A DNA stretch of 64,000 nucleotides from Himantopus leucocephalus. Taxonomy: Eukaryota; Chordata; Aves; Charadriiformes; Recurvirostridae. The stretch lies in assembly GCA_003993805.1 (NCBI GenBank), contig RSEF01000018.1, positions 3,756,080 through 3,820,079 of the forward strand. The letters run 5' to 3'. Made by a program: the position numbers and the translations under genes. Positions 21,781 to 31,050 of the stretch are shown in pieces. Under the pieces are notes generated by a model. That model saw nothing but the letters and a program-made list of their open reading frames with translations, had not been told where the DNA came from and did no database searches. Position 1 is the stretch's first letter; every line of letters starts with the position of its first letter.

Positions 21781-24744
21781 AGCTGCACTGTGTTATAGCA
21801 TTAAGGAAACAGTGGCTATTATTAATCGCTTCTTATATTTTTTCAACGTTCTGCATAAATAATTTTTGTTTGTTTTGGTTTTTAAAACTTGGAATTGATG
21901 GCTGGACCAAATTATAGCTGGAAGCTGAGAAGTATAAGAAAAGACATCCAAAATGCTGCTCAGTTTGCTCTGCATAGGACAGAACTGCTGAGGCTGCAAC
22001 ACTTGCGGCTCTTGAGCCGGGTGCCAGCATACAGAATTCCCTCCTTATAGCTTTTCCATTTCACATGCCAAGTATCCAGCTCTTCAGTCTGTTATAAATC
22101 TTCCCTAATTCTGTAATTGCTTTGGTAGTGATTATAGGCAGACTCTTGTTGATCCTTCTGTGGTTTTCCTTTATGCACATTTTCTGTGGGCTCTTTTATT
22201 GTTGTTGATTCTTTTTTCCAGTTCCTTGCTCCCCTTTTCCAGTTCTAACAGGCCCCGTGGCTCCAGTCCAGTGTCTTCCCTCCGAACGACAAGCAGAGCC
22301 CCCTCTGCATCTGGGTCTGCCTTTCCATTAAGAGCCGTCAGGGGGAAGGGGCACCTTGTGCCTCTTACGTGCTTGCAAACATGTAAGTTCATGCATTTAA
22401 GAATATGCTCTGAATCACGCTTGCAGGACTGGGAGTTGCATTCAGGGATGGATTTAGAAATCACGGACGGCAGACAGTTACGTGTAGCTTTAACACAATT
22501 GTACCGTTCCCTAAGGACCCATGGATGTCTCTAAACACAAACAGTTAAAACAGCAGCAGAACGATCATGCCTGGCTGCTTGCTTGGCACACGCTCGGGTC
22601 TGCAGCCAAATTGGTTGCTACTGCCGAGGAGGGGTCGGAACAGGGGGTGTGCGGTCCCTCTCCCCGGCAGCAGTTTAGTCCCACGCTTTCTGTGCCTCCC
22701 TCCAGTGCAGCAGGACCAGTGAGCCTGGCTTTTCGGCGCTCCAGCGCTCTGCCTCTGTTCCATGTTTTCTCCCTCCCCGGGGATGTATGTTCACTTCTCT
22801 AAACTGCACTGGTGAGACTCTGCCTGATAATGCAGCTCGACCGAGGGCAGGCACCGGGGTAAGCCCCTGCCCTGCGTTACGTGTGATGCTTGGGTAAAAC
22901 AAAGTGATGTTCTCACTTGCTGGCAAGTGAGATCCAGATCTCTTCTGTATCACCTTGGAAGGACATGATTGATGCAAAGCTATGGTTGTTGCTTCATTCC
23001 TGTAGTTTCAACTAAAACTCAGCCCATAAAAGCTGTAAAACAGGGTTGTATATTTGTGAAAAATGGATTAAGCTTTGAGGGGTTTGAGAGTTTGACTTTG
23101 ACCTGTTTTTGTTTTTCAAACTTGCAGCTAGTTTCAGAAGTGCTCAGCTGGCATTTCTGAAAGCAGCCCAAGGATTTTACAATGATTCTTAAGGGGGGGG
23201 GGGCGGCGGCATTCATGTGGGTCAGCTCATGAAGCACCTTGAAGAGTTTTGTTTTCAGAGACTGGGGCTATTCGAAATGGAAAACGCTTACGACCTTTCA
23301 TTCAGACTTCCCTTACATTCAGGGATTTTCCTTCTATTGAATGGGCATTGACTACTGCTATTAGTTTTTGTTTATTGTCTGTTGACACACTCTTCAACTT
23401 TAATTTCAGGTTGAAATTCCCTTCCCTAACCGTGGGAGAGGCTGTTCTATGAAAACGGCCATCTGATGTACCCTGTGGCTGAGCAGATGTTATCTTGTTT
23501 GGTAATGAAATTCTGCCTTGTGTAATTGGCCATTCTTCCTGGTTCCTCGTAATTAAGGCAAGAGAAGAGAACAAAACCTGCTGATTTGATATGAGTAATT
23601 GCTTCATTAAGTTATTTGCTTCCTCACCATAACCATCAGCCCAAAGAAGAGAACAGCCTGACCATCAGACCATATATGACGATAGTGTAATGCTGTGAGT
23701 CTTTGGTGCTTCACTGTCAGATGGACTCACAGGGAAAGGAGTTAGGAAACACACTGCTAAATTATTTACCTCTTAACCATATGCACTTAAGACTGCAGAG
23801 AGAGTCTGGCTGTTGCTAGCTGTGCTGTGTCCGAACCCAGTGAATCTGTCCCTGGAAAAAGCAGAGGGCTAATGTATGAGGCTTTAGACGAACACAGCTG
23901 CTTTGCCTCCTGCATCTGAGCGTTGTGAATTGACGCTGAGAGGCTGAACATCTGTGTCATCCTACTGTGGAGCAGGGAAGCTGAGAGCTGCATTAAATCC
24001 TGGCCACTGGCAAGAAGAAAGTGGCTCAGAACTGGAGTATGGCAAGTCTTAGCTGTGGGGATGGTGTATTTGCTTGCTGTTTTTTGCGTTTAGTCTTCCT
24101 GGGTTTGGCAAGCAGGTTTGCACGTGCATTTGGGTACACAAGGACTCGGTGATGAACACCCTGTCCCTGGGGACACTGGGGACAGGTAAATGGGCCTTAT
24201 TCACTTGTTCAGGTACATGGATTTAACTGAGACCTCAGCCATAATTTAAAGTAGGAGATTTGCCGTCTGTGCGGACCTGAGCTCCTCGTGCACATCTGAC
24301 TGCCCCACCGCCATGATTCAGTGGTCTTGTGGTTTGTGAATAACAGGTCACCCCAAATGCATCTCATAAACCTATCCCTTCTTTCCTCATTGCAAGCTTG
24401 GGAGCCAGGCTGCTGCATCGGAGCAGCCACGGGGTTTATACGTGACTATTGCTGAGGTCAGGGCTTGGAGGCTCCTTGGTTGTGAATTCTGCTGAATTAT
24501 CCCCAAGTGCTGCGGGAAGCTGTTCTAGGTCACTGCCGACCAGTCCTCCGGAACTCTGCATGCCGTTCTCTGCGAAGCCTGTATTATCCAGGAATGGTAT
24601 CAGAAACTTTGATCATCAAACTGATTTCCATCTCCCTCTCCAAGACCTGGGCAGGTATGTTTTTGTAAGGCAGACTCCACCGAGCTCGGAGCTGGCGGCC
24701 CCACTGTTCCTGCAGCTGTAAAGTTTGGTAGTAACAAGTTAGCT
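21781..24744. other. Non-coding stretch with one low-confidence exon candidate
   Basis: Mostly unique sequence. At 22243-22382 a 140-bp open segment follows a strong pyrimidine-rich acceptor (ccccttttccag) and precedes a gtaagt donor; its reading is Ser/Arg/Pro-rich. A run of 11 G at 23193-23203 is followed by ggc repeats and could form a G-rich structure. I recognise no gene. Confidence 0.35.
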
Positions 24745-24885
24745 CTGAGTTTCAATCCCAGTTTGGGCAAGCCTTTCTCAGAGCCATTAAAAATAAAAAA
24801 TCTGGTTTTACTTTTTTTTTTGGTAACTAAATGAGGATAATGATGAACTGAAGTAACCAGGGCATTGTAAGGATTAACTGTGGCA
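24745..24885 (+). repeat. MIR-type SINE fragment with an internal T/A-rich interruption
   Basis: The order ttcaatcccagtttgggcaa, taaatgaggataatgatg and gcattgtaaggattaactg matches the central and 3' parts of MIR (gggttcaaatcccag, gggcaag, aaatgaggataatga, tgtgaggattaaatg). An A/T-rich stretch at about 24787-24825 interrupts the match. Confidence 0.6.
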
Positions 24886-25904
24886 CAACCAGTGCATTGT
24901 GTGAGGGAGCACTCCGTTAGGGCTGCAGGGGAAAGGGAGAGCAATCCGAGGTGCTGTAATACTTTAATTTCCTCGAGAAGGTGGCAGAAAGGAGGGAAGA
25001 TCCTGCAGGAGTCCAGCACTGGCTGATTGACTCTTGCCCTTTCTCACAAGCATCGTGCTGTCCTGGGCACCACCAAGAGGAACAGTGCACGGCAAAAAGC
25101 GCGGAGCGGGGACTGAACTTTGCCTTGCGCTGGGCAGCCGGCACGCAGCTCTGGCACTTGCGTTCCGTGGGCTGACCCTTTCCTGCTGACTTGGTGCACC
25201 TGAGTTTTTGTTGGACTTACCAAAGTACGCAGGGTGAATCAGGTCCTGTTGCACGTGCAGCAGCACCAAAAGCCACCCTTTGAGCCTGCCGGGGCCATCG
25301 CGGGCTCTGGGCGGTGAGGGTAGTAGCCCTTTCTTGGCCAAAACCCACAAGGTCCCATCATCTGTGTGGTCCCTTTCCCCTCCTGCTTCCTTTCCCTTGA
25401 GTCCAGGGGCTCTCTGAGCTGAGTTTTGCAGTGATGTCTCTGGCCAGGGTGCAGTGCCACCGCTCACCTTGTGCCCGGTTTGGCAGCTGTCCCCCCGCCC
25501 TGGGCAGGACGGGCTGCTGGTGCAGAGCAGGGGGGAAAACTTTGCACCCTCCCTCCAGCCTCACAGCCACAAAAGAGCAATTGGTCAGGAAAAAGGAGCT
25601 TGGAGGATCATAGGTAAAACAAAGTGAGCTGGAGAAGGTGTGGGTGGTTTATAGTCCTGACACCTGAGTTTCTTCCTCTAAATCAGTCAGAGATGCTGTT
25701 CCCCAAAGAGGAGGCTCAGGCCTGCTCTGCTGCTCCCTGGCAGGTCTTTGCAGCCTAAATTCCTGCTTATCCTTGCTGCTGGTCACCTGGGGAGCTCTAC
25801 TCTGCCATAACAGCAATTTTTGCCTACCAGGCAATGTCTTCAAGCCCCAGGGCAGCACTGAGTAACACACAGCCTCCCCACACCTCTCCCTGGGAAAACT
25901 CAAC
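24886..25904. other. Non-coding GC-rich stretch, nothing recognised
   Basis: Overlapping open frames on both strands (up to 167 codons, minus 25467-24964) reflect low stop-codon density, not coding content. No domain is recognised. Confidence 0.45.
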
Positions 25905-26020
25905 CTTCATCCCCTTTTGCAAGATGAGAAACTTGGTCTGAGAGGTTGAATGACTCAGTTGGAGAGATGCAATTACACAGCTCGGCATACCCTGATGTCT
26001 AGCTTTGTGCTGGTCCCTGA
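25905..26020 (-). repeat. MIR-type SINE fragment, antisense
   Basis: Reading left to right gives gcaagatgagaaacttggtc, tgagaggttgaatgactcag and ttacacagctcgg. This is the reverse complement form of MIR (cagatgaggaaactgaggc, agaggttaagtgacttg, tcacacagctag). The match is moderately diverged but correctly ordered over about 100 bp. Confidence 0.6.
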
Positions 26021-27150
26021 GAGCATAGGGGTTTTTTTCCCCTGGAGGCTCATCCTTTCCTTATGTCGATGCTTCCCTCCTCACTGCAGCATGCAGTACT
26101 TGGTGCTGTTGCCTCCCCCGGTCTCTCCCTCACCTCGATCCTTTCCTGGGCCTCTGGCTCCCTGCCCCATACGGAGCTGGTGGTGCTCGTCTCTCTCGCT
26201 CTTCTGATTGCTGTATTATTTTGAGTTTGGGAGATTGCGTATCTCGGTGCAGGACCCCCACCAGCTGGGGAGCGTGCTTGCCTGGAGGATGCTACTGGGG
26301 GAGAGACAGCACATACCACTTGCAGAAAATGCCTTTCCTGCCAGCCGTGAAACTGCAACGCGTGTGTTGCAGACTAAGCGGTGAAGAACCAGGGCTGAGG
26401 GCACCGCAGCGGGGTCAGGCTCAGCGGCTGCTGCAGGAGGTGCAGCATCCGCAGCCTCGGTGGGTGCGGGTGCCGCTGAGCTCCAAGGAGCCTGCCCACG
26501 CTCACCCCTCAAAAGACCACCGCTGTGTGCGTGAAGTTGGGCATCGCGAGATGGAGACAAGTGAGGTTTGACACGGTTTCTCAGAAAAGAGACCAGCTCT
26601 GCACCTCTGCCAGCACCGTGCCGGCATAGGCATGCGGGGTGGGATGGCCATGGCCAGGGCTGGCGTGGGATGGGTGCGTACGCCGGGTCAGATCTGAGCT
26701 GTTTTGGCAGGGCTGGATGCGTGAGGCTCACCCGGTGCCTGCCTGTGCTGTGGCCGGGCTGAGCCAGCAGTCTGAATCCCTCACTTTCAGGAACAATAAA
26801 TTCCCTCACTAATCTTACGAAAGAGGGGGGGAAAAAAAAAAGGCAGCTATAAATGACTTACCTATTTGAAGCCTGTGGGCTCTGCATTGCATTAAACATT
26901 AACCTGTTCTTCTGAGCCAAGCGACTGATTCTCTTGGTAATTCTGAGGCCGGGCAGCCAAAGAAAAGGATTCTTTGTCAGACAGTATTTCAGAAAAAAAA
27001 AATCCCTTCAGCCATTTTCTGTCTCATTGTGTTTGTTTGGCCCTGCGGTAGAAAGCTTGCTCCACAATTTGCTGTTTGTATTTGTGCAGTCAAGCTGATC
27101 AGATGGCTGTACCCCAGCCACGGCTCCGAAAACGCTGCTCACCAGCAGCC
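26021..27150. other. Non-coding stretch, GC-rich then AT-rich, conserved-looking at 26800-27010
   Basis: The left half is GC-rich with shadowed open frames on both strands (197 codons minus, 116 codons plus) that match nothing known. The right half, about 26830-27000, is non-repetitive and CpG-poor (gcattgcattaaacattaac, ttcttggtaattctgagg) and could be a conserved element. A homopolymer g/a run lies at 26825-26840. Confidence 0.3.
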
Positions 27151-27164
27151 CCGCAAAGGCACGG

Positions 27165-27280
27165 GCACACTTTGCACGCATAATCACGCACATATGTGGG
27201 ACCAGACTTAATTGCACACATGGGCACGTGTAATCACACACTTAATGAAGCACACATGCACGTATACCCACGTGTGAGAA
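27165..27280. repeat. Imperfect triplicate of a cacgt/taatcaca unit containing two CACGTG E-boxes
   Basis: Three degenerate units of about 33-44 bp share words such as gcacaca, cacgt, taatcac and cttaat. Two perfect E-boxes CACGTG (27225-27230 and 27269-27274) lie 44 bp apart. CACGTG is the preferred site of MYC/MAX, USF, MITF and CLOCK-type bHLH dimers. It may simply be a decayed CA-rich tandem repeat. Confidence 0.35.
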
Positions 27281-27394
27281 GAACAGAAAGTTGTCTTTTG
27301 ATCTTGTGTAAAGGGTGTCCCTGTGAGTATTGAGTATTAAAAGTAGCCGTGCCCATCAGAGACGCAGGCAAGAGCAGAGCGGGGGATTAGCCTT

Positions 27395-27500
27395 GGGGAG
27401 AGGGTTCTGCTCCTGACTTTGCCCTTACTTGGTGTACAAGGTGGGGCAAGTCATTGTGCTATTGTTTCTCCTCCATAAATTGTGACTAATGATTTCAAAA
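27395..27500 (+). repeat. Degraded MIR-type SINE fragment
   Basis: Ordered words ttctgctcctgactttgccc, tggggcaagtcattgtgcta and tttctcctccataaattgtg correspond to the MIR progression (cccagctctgcc, cttgggcaagtcactta, gtttcctcatctgtaaaatg). Divergence is high. Confidence 0.5.
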
Positions 27501-28875
27501 GCACCCGTGGAAAGAGTAATACATTGTTACTATGGGCTTAGATGCATGTTTATTTAAGCCACAAAGCTTTGGTTCAGAGGTTTTCTTGATGACAGCAGGT
27601 TTTGCTGACGTCTCCCTGCTGGAGCCCGCAGCGTAGTCCCCCAGCAGCGGGTAGAGCTGTTGCTGCTGCAAACCTGGGAACGTGCGAGTGCTCCTGAGCT
27701 GTTTCAGTGCAAAGTCTGGCTGCTTAGCGCTGAATCCCCCAGCGCTTTCAGCCAGCTCTTCAAATTTGGCACCAAATGCCCAAGAGAGGCTCAGACAATC
27801 CTTTTTAAAATATCTGTTACGGAGGCGATAATCTATGGCTGAGAAATGGTAACAAATACTGATGGGATCGTATCATCTTAATCCAGTTCATCCACTCGCT
27901 CCCTCTGTCCCTGCGCGGTGCCAGGGTTAGGGCTGGGGGGGCAGAATGTTGTGGGTTGTTTGTTTTTTGGTTTGTTTTTTTTCCTGCTGTGGAAAAGTCT
28001 GAGCCCAAACAGAAAGCCCTTCCTGCTGAAATCGTGCCTTTGAGCTGGTGGAAGTTTCTCATGTGGACCGGGCTTGTGCTCGGCGCGGGTGACTCACCCG
28101 AGCAGCTTTGGAAATCCTCCCAGCGATCAGCCCAGTCCTTCCTCCGGCACTTCGGGCTCTGGCGCTTCACTGCGCCTTTAGTCACAGCTAATCTTAATTT
28201 GCTCTTTCTTCCTGTCTGCGTTCAAAATGCCACCGGCTTCTTGCATTTGCGTAACTAATTGTCCAATGTGCGCTTCACAAGGGAGTGATCGGGAGCGTGT
28301 CTGCTCTCCCGGCAGATGCATGTGCTGAGGCACACAAGGAATAGCGAACCGGAGCCTCCTCTACCCCATAACCTGGGGGAGATGCCAAATCCCGGTGCTT
28401 TGGGGAGCTGGTTATGGGGTCGGTGGCTCTCTGCATCCCCCCAAGCGGCGAGTAACCACTCATATGCAGCTCTCCCTGTGTCGTAAATGCGCACGAGCGT
28501 TTCGTTCAACTTACAGCCTTGAGTGAGTCCTGTGCTTGGGGGTTTGAAGAGGAAAGAGGTGTTTACGCGGGCCAGTAATGCACTTTGAACTAGAAACTGC
28601 CTGACTTGAGAGTGGGGCTGACCTGAGCTGCTCCGGCAGCAAAAGGCTGAATCAAAGCTGTGGGGTGCACCGGGCTGGAGACATGAAATTCCCTCTCTTC
28701 CCTTTGCTGCACCGGCTAAATACACTGGGATTTCCAGGGCTGGGAGTTGGCAGGAGTAATCCCCGGGGACCATTTGTTTTCCAGGCGGAAAAAAAGTGCA
28801 GCCGGCAGGGAGGCTGAGCCCTGCTCTACCCCTGCCAGTGCCAGGGGAGTTGGACCAGCCCATAACTGTGTGCGA
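27501..28875. other. Non-coding stretch leading into a CpG patch, nothing recognised
   Basis: A T/G-rich low-complexity segment lies at about 27950-27985. A 202-codon open frame on the minus strand (28863-28255) has no recognisable domain. No repeat or RNA gene is visible. Confidence 0.4.
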
Positions 28876-28879
28876 GATT

Positions 28880-29120
28880 AGGAAAGGTGTGTGCTAATTA
28901 ATGGGAGCGCTGGGCTGCCCCTCGGCTGCAGCGGCACGTGTGGATGCGGTGGTGGAGCCCGCGTCCCCTCCCCGTCCCTGCCCGCCCCAACAAAAGGATC
29001 GCGCCCGCGGCACGGCACCCCAGCGACCCAACGCCTCGCTCCCGCTCATGTCACAGCTCGAAGCGACGGCATGAAGAAATCCTCATATTCAGGTGAGCGA
29101 GCGGCCGCCCCGCTGCCTCT
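28880..29120 (+). promoter_or_regulatory. CpG-dense patch, possible promoter with an ATG-bearing first exon
   Basis: About 26 CpG dinucleotides occur in about 240 bp, roughly what base composition predicts without depletion, so this is CpG-island-like though short. Within it, ATG at 29071 has a purine at -3 and is followed by seven codons (reading MKKSSYS). The segment then meets a full-consensus donor, CAG|GTGAGC, with the intron starting at 29093 in phase 1. CpG patch, start codon and donor together resemble a first coding exon or alternative promoter. I do not recognise the peptide, and no downstream exon is certain. Confidence 0.3.
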
Positions 29121-30055
29121 CCCCCTTTCTGTCTGTACCGGGAAAAGAAAAAAACATTTAAGAAAACCTCTCAAAAGTACAACTTGCACAAGCCCTTCTC
29201 CCTCTAAACGGCTCTGTAGCAGAGTGAGTAGCTGTTTCACTGCATATAAACAAACTCTGTTGATGAGTGGGAAAGGTTTAAAAAGCAAAACAAATCCAGG
29301 GAGGCAGCTGGTTCCAGGCAAAACTCGGTGTCGGTGGCACAGAGCTCGTTAGTCAGGAGTCACCTGTACCAGCACAGGGTGAGCTCCAGCGCCGAGAGGC
29401 TGCTTGAAATTAAAAGAGGCTAGTGGCATTGTTGGTGACACCGTCTGCTTTTGGGGCGGGAGGGGTTTCCAAATCGGGGGTGGAAGAGCCGGGATCCCCT
29501 AACAGCGCGGGACTCTCCTCTCCCTGCTCCCCATCCCGGTCCTCCCCTGCAGGGTGAGGGCTCTGTGCCCGCTGCTCCCGCAGGCTCCTTCCTCCCCAGC
29601 TAACGCGGGAGCGAGCAACCACGACTGATAGCATTCCTCTGAGCCTTCTGTGAAATCCTGCCAGCGGTCCCAAGAAGTGGCAGGCGCGTGATAGAGCGGA
29701 CACATCTCCTACAAAAGGTCCGTTGCTTACCCCGTAAAGCTCGGGTGCCTCTGGCAGCTCCTCCAGGTGAAGGACTTTGCTCCGCAGCTGATTTCTGCTC
29801 GCTCCAGCCCGTGACCCCCGGCTCTGTAAGCCCAGTTCTGCCCTGTTTCACCATGGCAGCTGCAGGGATGCGGTGGCACCGTGCTGGCTGCCTCCTGAGG
29901 TCCTGAGTCATGGGTCTGGCGGCACCGCGGGGGTGTTTTGGGGCGGCTGCCATGCTGCGAGTCACTCCAGCCGCGTCATGGCCAACTGGACTCTGCCTGA
30001 GCTCATAAGCCACAGGAGCTGGGGGTTTGTTTTCACTTGGAAAATGCCCTGTGTG
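29121..30055. other. Non-coding GC-rich stretch, nothing recognised
   Basis: CpG content stays fairly high to about 29960, with overlapping open frames on both strands (up to 137 codons) and no domain recognised. Confidence 0.4.
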
Positions 30056-30059
30056 ATGC

Positions 30060-30260
30060 TGCTGCCTGGTTATTGTTAAAATTAATTAGTAATGTTTCTC
30101 CCTTGCACATTTCTCTTCTCTCATTAGTGTCGCTAAATGGACTGCCGGGCGTGTTTTATTAGGGCTTGTACGCCGGGAACCTGAGAAAGCCTAAGCATGA
30201 TTATTAGCATGTTGTAATGGATTAAAGTGGGTATTAATGGTTGTGCATTGTGCGTAGGGA
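30060..30260. promoter_or_regulatory. Candidate regulatory element with homeodomain dimer site
   Basis: The block contains TAATTA (30083-30088) within ttgttaaaattaattagtaa, and a TAATGGATTA palindrome (30215-30224) that includes a bicoid-type GGATTA core of the kind bound by OTX/PITX proteins. A further tattaatgg follows. It is non-repetitive, has no open frame and stands out from its GC-rich surroundings. Function is inferred from motif content only. Confidence 0.3.
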
Positions 30261-30680
30261 AACCTGTTATTTGTACAGGCCTCCCGAGGCGCAGGTGGGC
30301 GCTAAAGCAGCCCTGGAGCAGACAAGAGCTGGGCAAGAACAGGCCTGGAGGTAACTGGCTGTCATAAGAAAAAGCTGTTGGTATTATTATGACTTCTTGC
30401 GGATGAGGCCAAGTGGTCCTTAATTGCTTTGCTTGCTTTGGGTTGACTGTGCTGGAGTGAAGCTGTGGCCCTGCAAAGCCCCTGATGTGGCTGATGTCTG
30501 GTCAGTGTCCCAACCCACCTTCGCTCGGTGTCGCGACTGGGGTCGGTTGGCATCTGGTCAGTACATTTAATTCAAAAAGGACTGCAGTTGTATTTTGGAA
30601 ACACTGTTTGCCTTGAGATTTCCCTTGGTACAGGGCAGTTAATTAGGGAAAATGAACAGGAGAATTACACGAACCGGGAT
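30261..30680. other. Non-coding stretch, nothing recognised
   Basis: Short unique stretch between the candidate element and the CR1 copy. It has no open frame of note and no repeat. Confidence 0.5.
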
Positions 30681-31050
30681 CCATAGAATGGCAGGGGTTG
30701 GAAGAGACCTTCAGAGATTATCTAGCCCGACCCCCCCTGCCAGAGCAGGGTCACCTGGAGCAGGTTGGACAGGAACGTGTCCAGGCGGGTTTTGAATATC
30801 TCCAGAGAATGAGACTCCACAGCCTCTCTGGGCAGCCTGTGCCAGTGCTCTGCCACCCTCAAAGGAAAGAAGTTTTTCCTCATTTTGAAATGGAATTTCC
30901 CATGTTTCAGCTTGTGCCTGCTGCCCCTTGTCCTGTCACTGGGCACCACTGGGAAGAGTCTGACCCCATCCTCTTGACACCTGCCCTTTAGATATTGATG
31001 AGAACACCTCTCAGTCTTCTCCAGGCTAAACAGACCCGGGTCTCTCAGCC
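30681..31050 (-). mobile_element. CR1 LINE, 3' fragment, antisense
   Basis: Read on the minus strand, the copy runs from cctggagaagactgagaggt through ggcagagcactggcacaggc and the gtggagtctc region. It ends in ccaacccctgccattctatgg, the CR1 3' terminus. It is 5'-truncated near 31050, as nearly all CR1 insertions are. The minus-strand reading holds the degraded C-terminal tail of the reverse transcriptase ORF (for example HWHRLPREAVE and LEIFKTRLDTFLSNL). The left end at 30681 abuts unique sequence, with only a single ccatagaat unit remaining of the octamer tail. The element is inactive. Confidence 0.92.
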
